This document shows, in pieces, positions 1 to 13,800 of a DNA stretch of 64,000 bases. The stretch is from the NCBI RefSeq assembly GCF_010093535.1, contig NW_022985168.1:1986862-2050861 (forward strand). The letters are read 5' to 3'. A program made the translations under genes and the position numbers. Origin of the DNA: Lindgomyces ingoldianus (lineage: Eukaryota; Ascomycota; Dothideomycetes; Pleosporales; Lindgomycetaceae). Under the pieces are notes generated by a model that worked only from the letters and a program-made list of their open reading frames with translations, was not told where the DNA came from and did no database searches. Positions within the stretch are counted from its first letter, which is position 1. Every line of letters begins with the position of its first letter.

Positions 1-2244
1 CAATTCCTTGCATTTGCAACCCAGGACTCTTTTTATCCTTATCTTGACTCTGGATGACCTTTTCTCGACGAAGGTCACGTCCTGTGTCGACGCAATGTAT
101 CATGGCATAGCTCACAGTGATCGTGTAGGTCCGCCTTTGAAGGCAAGAGCGAAAATCATATCGCACGCTGCGCTTCTGAAAGATCTTGATTGTTGATAGA
201 AGGCCGACTTCGGAACAAGGGTGGGGTCTGAACTGATAGCGCTTCGCCGCTGCTCGGAAGTCGGCAAATTGTATGAGAGCGTCCTTCGCGTCATGAGTTA
301 CCGCTAGATACGTAAGTTCACGAACTTGCTGCCACATCGGATCAATAAAGTAGGATACGCGAAACTGAGCGTAAACAGTTCGGTTACGAGCGGCGATGCG
401 ACCAGTTGTCCTAGTAGCGCCTATCCATTGATCTTCGACTGCTCTGAGGACGTTTTCGGATTCCAAGACGACACTCCGACGAGCTAGAATCGATAGCATG
501 GTCCTGACAACCCGTTTTGCATTGTCCGTGGTATCGAACCCAAGTAATAATGTTTGGAGATTGTCTGGTGTAATGAATAAACCACGGATGCGAGACTCCA
601 TGAATCTCGCATCGCGCACAACGCCAATCTTGTTACTGAATTGATCTAAGATTCCTTGATTGGAGGCGGAATTCTGAGGCTCGTCAGCCTTTTCGCCCGA
701 CAAATTTCCATCGATAATCTCCCCCGGTTCCATAGTCTCCATCCAGGGCTCAACATCTCCTCGAAGTGAATAGATATCAGGATCGAGTCCCATGGTCATC
801 GCGTCGCTAATGTTTGCAGTGGTAAGCATCTTCAGCTGACGCAGGATATTTGGTCGGTAGATGTCTCGGGCCCAATCGAGAATGTAATCCAGGATAAGAA
901 TGAGCTGAAGTGCCTCGTCGTAGCCTGTAATACTTCCTCCCCAGAGGTAATTGATCAACTTTGGGATGTTATTGTTTGATCGAGTAGTACCATATATGGG
1001 GGCACTTACATAATCAGGCCGTCCGTTATGCTCATGGATACATGCTCCATACACTCTCCAATCCTCGCCGCGATTGGCTAGGAACCATACCAGAGGACCG
1101 CCAGGGACGTCCATTGTGTTACCCTTTGTTTTTAGAAGGTCATATTGCAGTTTCAGGGCATTTCGAATTGGAAACGCCGATTGGATTTCCATCTCTTCAA
1201 AATTATCTACGCCCTTCTCACCTTTTGCCTCGAGAATCAGGAAAGGAAATAGCAATGCGGAGCCACCATTGTCCGGGTTGATACTGACTTTTACAACCTC
1301 CTCTAAAGCGCGAAGAGCAAGACCGGACGAGTCTGTGTGAACATATGGTTGTTGAAGCAGGGTGTCAAAATTCGTGGTCTGCTGGAGACCGTGGATTCGG
1401 TCCGGCTTTTTTGAGGGACCGAAGGAAGCGGTATCTGTCCCACTAGGATTGACGCAAGTTTCCTCGATTCGGGCGGAAAAGATGTCGTTAATTCCTACAT
1501 CTAGGCTTAACCAAGGATCAGTATCGTAGAAACCGGGTCCAGGATTCATGTTTTACCAATCATCTAGACGACTTGAAGGATTGCAGGTGCACGGCGCTCT
1601 TTGCTTCTGGCGGTCTTCGAGTGACGTCGTGCGACTGTTACTGAAGGACGGATTGGCTTCAATCTCGGACCTCCATAGTCGCTTGCGACACTTTTTACTA
1701 TATATTGTGAATAATGTCCCAAGTATGCTCTCATGCTCTCATATCTCATGACGTACCAAGCGACTTCGATATCGAATCTCTCGAAGAGTCGGGACTCCAC
1801 TTCGTGCCGCCAGCCAGCCTCATTCCGGTTTTCTTTGCGACACCTCGTTGCATAGAGCAAGATTCTGGCAGCTCTTTCTTTATTCTTTCCTTGCCACGGC
1901 TTTTCAGGTGACATGTTCGGCAAGTAGCCGTACTCTGCGTACGTGACATGACCGAGCTGTTGAACGATGGCGAAACTTTCCATGTGATCTTCCGGTACAT
2001 TGCGACAGCTCAAGGCGCTATATTTTATTGAGTTTACAAAGATTCTGTCACGTTTGGCCGCCGCTTTGAGCTTCCGGTACGTGTCATTAACCATGATTAT
2101 GCGTGAAATGTGACGGAGGTTGAGCAAGTAGCAAGAAGAATAGTAGATATATTTAGAGGCCTTCGGGAAAAGGAAATATTTTATAAGTGCAAAATGAACA
2201 TGTGGTCCTCGGACTCCAGGTTCTTGAGCTGTGCTGTGCCGCAT
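1..2244 (-). CDS. PD-(D/E)XK nuclease-like fungal protein, 4 exons, 3' end beyond window
   Basis: The minus-strand gene only becomes continuous after splicing. Exons are 1757-2244, 1557-1697, 1010-1505 and 1-958. Introns are 1698-1756 (59 nt, donor GTACGT, acceptor ATATAG), 1506-1556 (51 nt, donor GTAAAA, branch-like TACTGAT, acceptor TTAAG) and 959-1009 (51 nt, donor GTAAGT); phases agree at every junction. Splicing intron 1 gives EVAC followed by KKCRKRLWRSEIEA, as I recall in homologues. Downstream is PDNGGSALLFPFLILEAK, with the Asp and the Glu-x-Lys of a PD-(D/E)XK core, then GGPLVWFLANRGEDWRVYG and DYILDWARDIYRPNI. The family is known as uncharacterised fungal proteins with a restriction-endonuclease-like fold; the biochemical role is unknown. 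The start is uncertain: ATG at 2244 or 2094 (MVNDTYRK); homologues often have a longer N-terminus. The frame stays open to base 2. The 51-nt third intron is in frame, so its removal is inferred from splice sites and family fit. Confidence 0.8.
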
Positions 2245-2732
2245 CCCGAGTAGTGTAATAGGCTGTATCGAAGAACTAGCGGGCGTTTCTGCAGTCCGCC
2301 GTGTCCACCCACAGGACTAGGTTTGTCGCTCTGACGCGTATAACGTTACATGGAAAGGCGCTTGCTGTATGGCTGTTGGCTGTGCTCGTGGACGTGAGTT
2401 GTTTCACATCGCGATTTGAAACGTGACTGAAGCCGCCCTGGACGCTCCCAAATGGGGCCGAAAACGGGCAACATGTTAGAAGAAGTAATGCGGTGGTCCA
2501 GGGTAATAGATCTCATAGAAAACAATTATTAAATTGGGAAATGAGTAGAAGACCCTACCCGAAAGTTGGAATTTGAGCGCAAACCTCATTGGCCGCTTAA
2601 TTTGCGTGTTAGTAGATTCCCCTGTCGTGTTCAAACTTCACGCGTGTGTATGTATTCTTCCGCCATGCTGTGGTAGTAGATTTACTATTCCATAATGCAA
2701 CGACGCTTTTAACTTTAGAAATAGGCACATGC
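2245..2732. other. Intergenic spacer between two minus-strand genes
   Basis: This 488-bp spacer holds the 3' flank of the hydrolase gene and the upstream region of the PD-(D/E)XK-like gene. I see no convincing open frame, repeat or RNA gene. A missing 5' exon of the nuclease-like gene could lie here but I could not identify one. Confidence 0.4.
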
Positions 2733-3676
2733 TTATAGGCGGCTCTTCCCAGCTGCAGATATCTCCGCGTCAAGGAAATTGTTGATGAGCTTCGTGAATT
2801 GATTTGCGTACTGATAGAGAAAGCCATGACCAGAGTCGGGATACAGATGTAGTTGAGCATCCGTATTGGAGAGTTTCTTCCACATTACATAGCTGTTCTC
2901 CGTAGGAAGTAGCAAATCATCACTTCCTGCAAGGCCTTCAGCCAATAAACTCGTGAGGATAGGAAAGACCTACCATTTGCGATGAGGACCGGCATCTCCA
3001 ATTCGAGAAATCGGTTATATGAGCCAGCATCCTCATTCTCGGGTTTCTGGAAATTGAAATAGGCCACGGTCTGTCTCTCCGCGGTTTCTACATCTATGTA
3101 GTCAACCCGATTTGGCCTTGCGGAGTGGATGCGTTCGAACGACGCTTTCCCCGCGGCTTGACTCCTCTCAGACGGCCCAAAGAAGCTAAGCAGAAAAGCC
3201 TCAAGCTGCTCGTTCTTCGTCGATGCAGATTTCAATTTCATAAACGGCTCCATGCCCTGGACGTGCACCACGCCTTCTCCTGTGCTCGAAATTGTCGCAG
3301 CAAGGATGAGGCGTCGGACTAGATGTGGTGCATTCAAGGCAATCAACTGCGCGGTACAACCTCCCATGGAGAACCCAAGGAGGTCAATCTGCTTTACGCC
3401 CAGTGCGGTAAGCACGTCTATAACAACTTGAGCCCAGGCCGTGAATGCCATGGGGATATTTCCTTCAGAGCGTCCAACACCAGCGTTGTCCAGAATGATG
3501 ATGGGCCGATGTTCTGCGAGGGGGTTGATGAAGGCCGGGTCCCAGTGGTCCATTGTTCCCCGGAAGTGGATGTGCAAGAAGAGTGGGATCCCAGTGGTGA
3601 GACCAAAACGTCGGTAGGCATACCTGATACCATTGACAATGATGAATTGGTCTTGTGCAGTCTCGTAGGTCGACAT
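2733..3676 (-). CDS. Alpha/beta-hydrolase family protein, 2 exons, about 298 aa
   Basis: Exon 1 is 2974-3676 and exon 2 is 2733-2926, split by a 47-nt intron (2927-2973, donor GTAGGT, acceptor TTGCAG). The junction rebuilds a Gly codon, turning VLIAN into VLIANGSDDLLLPTENSY. The spliced length is 897 nt including the stop, 298 residues, usual for a single-domain alpha/beta-hydrolase. Visible fold markers are the early FLHIHFRGTMDHWDP (oxyanion-loop region), DNAGVGRSEG after strand 4, the nucleophile elbow LGFSMGGCTAQL (Ser in G-x-S-x-G), an acid candidate in GSDD, and the catalytic His in YPDSGHGFLYQY. No signal peptide or membrane span is seen, so it is probably cytosolic. The substrate cannot be deduced; the family includes esterases, dehalogenases and epoxide hydrolases. 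Start ATG at 3676 gives MSTYETAQDQF, directly before the first core strand. Confidence 0.88.
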
Positions 3677-4839
3677 GATGGTTCTCGGGAGGGGTGTCCC
3701 GGGGGCTTTGCTAGGAACGGCCGGGGAAGGGGATTTTGGCCCTTGAATGAGTCTTCGGGGTCACTATATGAAGACTCTGGGAATTAGTAATCCAGCCATC
3801 AGCAAAGATGAATGCAGCCAGTCTGATGAAAGCCCGATTGCCCCTTGCGGTTTAGTTTCGGGATGCCTAAACTATTCAGCAGCAGTCATGGCATTCCCGT
3901 CGAAAAGTGAACTGAAGTTCGGGGTATGTGGGCTCATCGTCACGACAAGAAGGAGACTAAAATTAATAATCGATGGAGAAGAAGCCTGATTACCAGCATT
4001 CTGATGAACACCCAATTGCTTTTTATGGTAAATGGGCGGAAGGAGCAACCAGGAGGGCGGGTCTAATCTAATATGGGGGGTGAGTCGTGATCATGTTTGT
4101 AGCGCAGCTGGGGGAGGGGAAGACTAGAAGCTTTGATTACTGAAGAAAGTTGGTGATGCAGTAAGAGGACTTCGCAACTGAGGAGCGTTTGAAAGTTACC
4201 TCGGCCCATTGGTGTTACACAAATCACGTGGCCGTTTCCGGTGTGCCCACCGACAAACCGTCCATCGCCCAATAGCGATGTGGTTTGTTCTCCACGGACA
4301 ATTCCTTTTGTCACTTGTTGCGTGCCGCGACCATATTTTAACAACCGTTACGGACTAAACATTCATTATTGCCTTGCATCCTACGCAAGCCATAACAGTG
4401 ACGGCTTGCGCTTTCCCGAACTCAGCCGGCGCCAAGAGAGCTGGAACCTGCATATTCGGCTCCCCCGCCTCGGTCATTCGTCTTGACTTTCAAGCCTTCA
4501 CTCACCCCTCTCTCTTTTCTCGGCTTGCGCCTTTCAACGACTTCGAGGCGTGCCAAGAGCGCCAATTTAGCGACGTGGCATTCACTTTTGGGGCGCTGTC
4601 GCGAATCCGGCAGCCGCCGGCTGGGCGAGATGTGCAGCTGAATATCTGGATGGAATTCATTTCTCTTCTTTCCCGTCTCAAATCTCCAGTGGCCGGCTTG
4701 GGCTCTTTCCTCCCACTCCCGCTCCCTATGAATAAAGTATATCGTCCTTTGTGACACTCTCCCCGAGCACCACGTTTTACTACAATGCGGATATCGTGAC
4801 GGTTTCTCCGTGTTTCCACTCAACCAGACCATTCCCGAG
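3677..4839. promoter_or_regulatory. Divergent intergenic region, probable bidirectional promoter
   Basis: This 1.16-kb region lies between the starts of the minus-strand hydrolase and the plus-strand giant gene, so both promoters should be here. Pyrimidine-rich tracts occur at about 4498-4520, 4660-4682 and 4708-4730 on the plus strand, a common feature upstream of fungal start sites. An AT-rich TATA-like stretch lies at about 4730-4742, roughly 100 bp before the chosen ATG at 4840. No repeat or conserved RNA was recognised. Confidence 0.4.
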
Positions 4840-7800
4840 ATGGAGACTCATCATATCTCGGTCACGGAAACGACCCCAACGCCTGTTGCAATCAAATCAG
4901 AAGAGATCTCGAAACCTACTCTTGCCGTCAACATCGTATCTCTCGGTAATGGATATCAAACCCCAGCGGAGGAGCTGCAACAGTCGGCCATCATCTTTAT
5001 GAAAAAAAATGCTGACAATGAATCCGCCGATGAACTAGACGCCATCTCAGAAGCTCGGGACGAGCCACTTGGTATTCAAACTGAGACACCAGGAGCCAAG
5101 GCCTTGGAGGCAGCAGCAGATGATGCGTTGGCAAGAGTAGAACACGAAATTGGTGTGTGGATTCTGATTGGGTTATATATTCGGGTGGCATTAGGTGACA
5201 TCGGCCCGTTCGAATCTGATTCCTTTCTGCCAATTATCGAAAGCTGTGTGCCGGAGTTGGTAGCCGCACTAGATGGAGCATCGCTCCGCATTCTAAAACT
5301 CATTGTCGACCTTGTTATCCAGAAGCTACCGGTTCGCGATGTACCTGATAATGATCGTGGATTCCTTGTATCCTATTACAAGGCTCTTTCTAAGAGGCAA
5401 AATTTCTTCGCCCACATGTTAGCTAGATCCTTTGAGAGCCTGACCCCACCACCCATCGAGCCGGAACCGAGTTCCATCTGGGTCTACATCCAAGATTTCA
5501 TATCGAAACCGCTTCAATCAGATTCCCTTTTAGAATACTCTGCTGGAGAAATCGCCGATGCAGCAATTCTAGCATGGATCAAGGCTCCACCGTTGAAGGA
5601 AATCTTATTATTTAGTGCCTTTTGTTCTAGGCCCCCGACGGTTCCAGGCTGGACACTTCCTCCCAGAGTCAACTGCAGCTCACATTGGTCGATTTTCACA
5701 ATATTTGCGGGAGAGACTCACTTCCTCGACGTCTCGGAAAGTACCGAGGGACAGACCACTCAAACGCCGTTTCCCACCACCGTCGAAACGCACGTCACGG
5801 CATGTGAATCTTGGACGGTGGATGCCTTTAATGTTATAATCACGAATGCTAATGGCGTAGAATGCCGTCTTGAAATTGGCGAGGGGATTTGGGAGAACGA
5901 TGGGTCTAAATCGTGGACACTTCGGTGGCAGGACCACCTTGGCCAATTGTGGGGTTTCTCTGCTACGGAAAAAAGCATATCTCTCGACCGGATCTCGAAT
6001 TCAAAATTCAAGGAGATACATTGGTCCTTCAAAGGAACGGATGGCATCGTCTCTCCTAATATGGATCCTTCATGGACATTCATGTGCGGGTGGCTTCCAT
6101 CGCGGACCCTGCCATTTTCTTGGACGACGACCACACAAAGCTCAAACATTGCAATGTTCTTCAAGCCTTTGATATCCAATATCGAAATTTTCAATAGTAC
6201 AACCCTCGGAGATATTCTTGCAATCTTCTTCCCTGGCAATGAGGTCTACCAAGCCCTGTTTCATCGCTTACCCCAACCTATCGCGGGATTTTGTTCTACT
6301 ACGACTCGTCTTAGTTTCTCCGATATTGATGTTAAGTATCTTCACACACCAACCGGAAACCTAGCAATCAAGCGGATCAATATCCCGATTCCTTTAGAGG
6401 AGGTAGCCGACTCAAACTCACTTATCTCTCTGTGTGGAGCCCAAATGAGTGTTTCCGATCTTAATTTGGTCATTGAAATCCCTGGCACGGAGGCCGCTAA
6501 GCTCGTGTTGATCTTGTCTGCGGAAACAGCTCTTAGAGATTCAGAGATGGCGCTGCAGTTCGAATTTGAGTTGGTAGGAACGAGATCTAGAAGTGTGGTG
6601 GTCCGAATCGATGAATGTGTCAGCTTGCTAGATCTCATCTCTCTATTCCCAAAGGCTAGTCTTCATCTGCTAAAGATACCATTCGAACTTGAAACAGGGA
6701 ATCCCAGCAACAATGCGATTAACCAAATGTTTGACCGTACCGCTGAGACCTGCGCAAAAACCGACTCGAGCCACTCAATGCGGATGTTAGACACCTCTGT
6801 TTTATCCAGAATCGTCGACAATCCGGCTAGAGAACCCGGCCAATTGTATGATCCTCTCCACCCTTTCTCACTCATCCAGCCGAAGGAAGAATCCAGTTCA
6901 TCAAAGGCGTCAATGCCTTCCTCGATTCAGCTTCACCATATCACAATATCCGCGCCTACCTCTGAGATGTCAGCCGAATCGGGAGCCCTACGTCTGGCTG
7001 CGAACGCCTTTTGGGATAGATGGAAGTCGATCATTTCCAAGAAAATTCTTCCGAGTTGGACGGTTGAGCCCGTTGAGATATCCTTTTCACCTAGAGGAAA
7101 TACTAGTCAAAAAGGAGAGGAAGACCTAGAGTTTGAGGCAAAGATCAAAATTACCATCGAAGTTTCGAGTTCCGGTGAAAACTCCTTCTCCAATGCCGAG
7201 ACGGAAGCGGACTACATACTTTCCTGGGGACAAGATCCAGAGGCTGGGCCTCGCGAGGAAGATGATATCACCTTCGATTTAGACCTCAGTAGTGAAGTGG
7301 AGGAGCTGGAGGACGACGTTCGCAAAGCTCCAGTCCTGCCCGCCCCCTCGCGCCTATATCTCACCCTCAACGCTCGGTACCAGCACCTGCACGCTGGATT
7401 TAGTTCCGATTTCACTATCTCTCCAAGCAGCGGGGGAATGATTAGTGTCGCCCAAATGCTCGGTGTCATGCCCGTCGGAAATATTTCGAAGATCCTTGCT
7501 GATAGTTCTCTTCCCGGCATCATATCAATGACCAAGTTGCATTTACGCCGCTTTTGGTCTCCCGTCGCTTCTCCCGGCGAAACGGAGGAATACGCCAGAT
7601 GGACCATTGAGGCCGAGGCCTCAACGTTGTCACTATTACCTCGTATTTTAGCAGTCGAGAATGCCAGTGTCCATATCGTTAATGCCCTAGAGAACTTTTC
7701 ATGCACCGGTCACGGTTTTGCTCGCATTGGAAAATTGAGAAAACTGGTTGAGGTCTCTTTTGAAATGCCAGGGCCTAAGAAACATGGATCCATTATTATC

Positions 7801-10800
7801 GGCTCTCCTCTGGGTCTCTTACTTGCTGATTTGCTTGAGGTCTTCAATCTGTCGGGTTGCGGTGACTTCCCGTTGATTGGAAAAGTCTTGGACATTGAGC
7901 TTCTTCGAGTGGAAGTAGCCTTTCGATGGGATAGTATATCCTCTACTTTCAAAGTAGCTGGACTCTCTTGCAACATCCGAGCAATCGATGAGTTGGTCAT
8001 GGATAATCTTACCCTGACACAATTGACGGCTAGACTATCATATAGCAAGGAGGCATGTTTCCACGAAATCAAAGACGAACATGGAGAAAACACAGACACC
8101 TACGTATTCACTGCTACCGCCTCTACCATGGAAGACAACCTTGACGTTTTTGTAGACTGGAACAGCTGCAACGAACTTCTTATTAAGGCTCGCTTCCAGC
8201 CTACAGCACCCATAGATCTGCCTAAGATCGTTGGCCACTTCCACAATGGCTTGAGTTGGCCCCCTTTCCCGTTCCTCGACCAGGCCCGATTTATCGAAGG
8301 GCGCACCTGCCTTTCTGCCACGGGCAAAGAATTATGGACCGATATGTTCGAGTCCGCTTTCGGTGACCTCTTTGCCTCGTCAATAGACACTCTAGCAACC
8401 CAATTCGAGATGGAATTGGGCGATACCCATATCATTTGGCAGACTAGGAAATTGGGGATTCTTCTGAAATTCGGCTCTTCCAAATCTATGACATTTCTGG
8501 CCTTGCTTCGACTCATTATAGGTCCTGACATCTTCGACTCGATATTCTCCTTCCTGGACGATCTTTTGCTTGACTCTGGTCAGATCATGATTACCGACCA
8601 TTTACGTTGGTTCATTCCCTGCATTAACTTCCGAGGCCCTCGCATGGCTTTATCGTTTTCTATGACCTCGATCGGCGACTGCGATATCAAACTCGCCTTT
8701 GAAGCGCTTGAAGATGTCAGGAGTCTTGAACTACTAGCAGAAGTCTTCCCAGTTTCCATATCTACTGTTCCGCCTCTCCTCTCCCAGCTCTATTTCCAGA
8801 ACGGTACCATGAGCTGTGTGTACTCAGAACAGGGAGTATCTGTTTCTGGTTTCACTGCAACCCTTGCGAGCTCCCAGTTCAATGCGAATGCTACCTTGCT
8901 TCAGGATTGTTTCGAACTTAGAGTGTTTCCTCGGAATGACTTGACGGCAATCAATGTCCTAGAGCTATTGCGGCCAGGTCTCGGACCAATACGTCTCCCA
9001 CTACTCCAGAATCTCCAATTCATCAAGGCCAATATGTCTGTTAAGATGAACGGAGACATCCGTTTTATCAACTGGGCCCTTAAACTCTCCACCCCGCATC
9101 TCGATGTCACTCTAGCAGCGCAAGAAGACACACAGGCCATTGTTATCAAGATCAAGCCAACAGCGCCATACACTCTCACGATGATAGTGGCAGATATTGT
9201 GCTGCCCAACACCATCCTCGGACTAGAATCTTTCTGCCAGAAGTTTAATGCTAGTATAGACTCCGTCACAATTGTTATGAAGTTTGACGACTGTGGTGTT
9301 CATCTCGAAGCCTTTGACATCATCGTATCTAACGAATCATCCATCAATCTCCATGGGATAATGCTACGCGCTCCGAGGATTCAATATAGGATTAGAAACG
9401 ATATTATTCCACCATCCCGGTCTGGGGACACTGCGACAGATTGCGGGCCCGATGCCCACGTAGGGACAGCCACTATCCCTAGCACTGATAACCGTAATCC
9501 AGATCTACCATCCTGCTTCTTCATCGGAAACGTCGACATTGGGGCAGATAGAATGGTTTTGCAAATCTCCCTTCCTCTGAATGGGCCCACTGCCGGTTCC
9601 CTTGCCTTCTCTTTAGTCCCGCTTCCTGGGACGTCAATCAGCACCTCATCCTTGTGTTCCTTGACTGGTGCTAGCGCCAGTTTTCTTGCTGAGCCAAAGG
9701 GCTTCGTGTTTCCTAGCGAGCTGCAAATCGAGGGTATTCTAGGAAGCATTTCTTTGGGCAATGAGGGGATGATCCGGATTGAATCCTTGAAGGCCGGGGT
9801 TCGTCTAGGACGCAGCCTTCCCCTTATCTCCACCCCAAAGATCCAGCTCAGTAACCCTACACTCTTCTTGAATTACGCGGAACAACGCGATCTTGCCTTC
9901 CAGCTTTCAGCGCAGTTAGTCATCGGAGAGGTCAGCCTCAGAGTAGCTTATTCTCGAGGCGAAGACGGTAGCGATTGGTTTACCTGTGAACCCGAAACAA
10001 TTGCCGAAGCGGTTCCCTTCAATTTCAGCTCGCTTCTCGACTTGGTTGGCCTCGATGTGGACTCATATGTCCTTCCCCCAGTTCTAGTTGGACGGCCAAG
10101 TCTTGAATTCGATACTCTGAAGCTGAGTTTGCCGCAGACCGGCAGGCTAAAGTTGGCGGTATCTGGAACAACTGTGTGGAAAATGAATATTGGTGGTATG
10201 TCGATTAACCTTGAGCAGATTTCCGTAGACCTAGAGTTTGTTCCTATGGCTGATATTGTGCCGATGAATTGCAACATTTCCCTCTCTGGCGACGTCTGCC
10301 TGGGGGACATCATTTCTCGGGCTAAACTCGAGTTGCGAACGGACAGAAAACCATGCCTGACTGCCACGTTACAGAATCCTAGCAATGGCGTCGGAAATAT
10401 TAATCTGGAAGCTGTTCTAGCAGGTGCTGGCCGCATTACTAGTAGCGGTGATAGTATGCTTCCGGATGCGCTCAAATCTTTCGAAATGGACACTATTGGA
10501 CTAACCCTTGAAGCCGACTTTGAGAATTCTAGTATTTGCTTATCGGGTCACTTTGGTGATTTTGGCTCAGGAATTTTCCGGCGCGTGCCCAGTACCTTTG
10601 GAAGTCATCAGTCCATCATTGCTCTCTCTACGAAGAATGCCGCCACACTGTGGCCCTCGCTTTGGTCGAACATTAAAACCGTCGTTAGGGATACGGAAGT
10701 AGCTCTCGTTATCTTATCCCACGCTACGAAAATACCCTTCTTAGAGGCTTTGATTAGTGAGGACCCAGGCATGGAAATCGCCAAGCCTTATTGGCCCTTG

Positions 10801-13800
10801 ATCGAGTTCCTTCAACGCAAGCAACGAGCAGAACAACTCAAGAATGTGGGGCCGGGGGCGTTGATAGCTGCTTCTGTCCGTCTAGCTGGCTCGAATCCAC
10901 CTACCGCCGCGCCGTTCCGCACCTTAACATCTACTTTAGAAGAGTCTCCCGATGCAGCAATGACCCTTTTTGCGAACATCAGCCCATCACCAGAAGACTC
11001 TATCGTAGAGGTTTCATTCCAAGGGTTGCGCTTGCTAGGCGGTTGCATCACGCTCTGGGGGAACGGACAGTATGATTTCAAGAACGAGAAGCTCACTGCT
11101 TATGCTTTCATCAAAATTAAGCACGAGACGATTGAGGAGCCGCTTAAATTTAGAGTCAATGTCACAATTGATGATAGGAAAGTGACATTTGAGTCACCTG
11201 ACGACATCACATTTCGGGAGCCAGTTGTCGCACATTTCAAAGTGATGAAGAGACTCGAAATTCGGAACATACGCGTGTCGGGAAGAACCATGGCGAGCGC
11301 CCTTCGGGTTGATTCTGCTAGTATTCCCTCTCCGAACCCTTCTTCTATGGTGCCTCAATCGCTATTCTTAATTCTCCAAGGTGAAGCACATGTAGGCAAG
11401 CACGTTGCAACCGGATCCATTCTCCTTCCAGGTGGGAAGCCCAAAGCGGCCGCCATCGAATTCACGCCAGAGACGAAGATTCCTATTTCTGAATGGATCG
11501 AATCCCTATTCGGGTCTAAAGTAGACGTGCCCAAGATGGAACTATCAGGGTTGAATATGGCGTACTCTCTGTCCAACGACATCATCAAATACGAGGAAAC
11601 AGGCCTAGAGTTGCGTCCAGGATACCATGTGAGGGCTACCGTCACCATTTTCGGGAAGATCTTCAACACTGCGATCGAAATGAGCGAAGATGGACATGGA
11701 TTCACTTTAACGAGCACATGTGATGGAGCAATCGATCTCGGTATCGTACAGCTCACTCCTTTGGCTGGTCCAGCCTCGCAAGCCTCAGCTATGGGCCCGA
11801 TGATCACACTCACCAAGACATCAAATGCTGTTGACTTCCAGTTTCACTCTGGGTTGACTCTATTTGGCTGCGAAGGGCATTCCCTGCGGCTCTCCTACAA
11901 GGACTCAAAGTTCGCAGGAGAGGCAACGTACAAGGGCTGGTTGTTTGGCATCGAAAATCCCAAATTCGACTTAAGTTTCTCGGAGTCTGGTGAATGCGGC
12001 ACGGGTGACTTTACCCTCCTTCAAAATCTCCCAGGGAAAGATCTCGCGGAAGGCATTAAGAGCGCGTCTACAAGGGATAAAGGCTGCAAGTGCGGACAAT
12101 TAGAATTACCACTAGATGATGCGGAGTGTAATGTGAGGTTTTCTCTGAGACTTCCGTTCGCCGATCATCGAGTCTCGAAGGAGTTGTTCAAGCTGTTCGC
12201 GAAAGTCAGCGTTGGGATCAGTATCGGTAAGTTCAGCACCACTATCGATCTCGGAAACTTGGAAGTGCCGATTCCGTTTCCGATAAGCAAAGAAAGCTTG
12301 CCGGAGGCGCTGGAACAGACTACACGGAAGAACTTGGAGAAAATTGGAGAGCAAATCTTGAGGCAAAAGCGGAAGTTTGCCGGCCTCGTTGGCGCTCTTA
12401 TTGCGAAAGGATTGAGCAAGAGGACAACGGAGCAATTGATTTGCCGGAAAGTGAAAAGCAAGGAGCTCGTCAAACATGCGATAAGCACTACATTAGCCGT
12501 GGCTTCAGTCAGCGGCGTGGCTGCTTCCGCGGTTAGCACGGCGGTTGGTGCATCATTGAGTCTCGGAACAGGAGCAATCGGAGCATTTACAGGCCCCATT
12601 GGCACGGTCTTTACTACTTACCTGATCGCTTCTACCGCCGTGAGGGCTATCACGACTCCGATTAGTATTGCAATGGGTACTTCGGGCGTAGGCATTAAGC
12701 TCGGGTTTCTGTTGACTGCCCCAGTCAGAAAGACGGTAAAAGGAGTTGCTGGCTCAGTTCCCCTCAATGACGACGATAGCACCGATAGTGACACCGATGG
12801 CGAAGGTGAGGATTTCGCGTCCGCCCGCGACGAAATGAACCGAATGTACAAGCAGCGAGAAACGGAGATCCTGGAGGATCAGCGACGGCAGCAGGCGACG
12901 CTCCAAGAGGTGAAGAAGAAAATCGAGGGAATGCTCGTGTTGAGTGGCCCGCCCAGGCTAGAGTATGTGGTTGACGATGAGAATCGGTCCTGCGCCATGC
13001 ATGTAGACTGGTCTGCTGTTCTGCCAAAAGAAGAGGGTTTCGACTTCGATGACTATCAGGGCTTCTCGTGGGATGTGGAGATCGGCCCAAAAGATACACC
13101 GGAAGGTCCCATTACTCGGACTACCGTTGGAGAAACCACGTGGACCTCGTACCCGGACGAAAAGTACCTCCAATCAAGGACTATGTATGCCAAGGTCAGG
13201 GCCAGATTCACGGCCAGGTGTGAGGACGAGAGCGAAGATTTTGTAGCTAGTGCGTGGACTACGACGTATGCGCATCGTCTTCAGATGCTTAATGTACCCG
13301 AAGAAGTTCACCTAACAATCACGAAGGAATTAAAAGCATTGGTGTTGGAAATATCGCCCTGTATTTCCACCACAGTTACCCACAGAGTGCAGCTCATCTC
13401 AAAGCTAAAGAATGGGACGACTGGGGAGATCCGAGAAACAACAGTATCCGAAATCACTCTTAGCGGAACAAAAATAACGATACCACTACTTAGTCTCAAC
13501 ATCATTGAGCCATGCGACCTCCTCGCCAAAGTGAGTCAAGTGGCCACTGATCCCTCAACAAATGAGGCGGACTCATTCCCAATTCAGTCTGCGGAGACCT
13601 TGGAGGTTCGTCATTGCGAGATGCAGACACAGTCGACTCTTCTGGGAGAAGAATTGACTCTGACGTGCATAGCGGCCGAGGAGATCAAGGGCATGCTGTA
13701 TGCCCATAAAGACCGCCAATGGCGAACCCTCGATCTTTTTGCTAGCCCCACGTCCCTCTTGTATCTGGATGAGGAAGCAATGAAGTCCGAGCTCTATCTA

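Noticed and set aside
3323..3787. 154-codon plus-strand frame
   Set aside because: Antisense shadow of the alpha/beta-hydrolase exon, whose catalytic motifs on the minus strand are clear.
4810..4839. Upstream extension of the giant gene from a GTG at 4810
   Set aside because: GTG is not a normal start in fungal nuclear genes; the ATG at 4840 has a good context.
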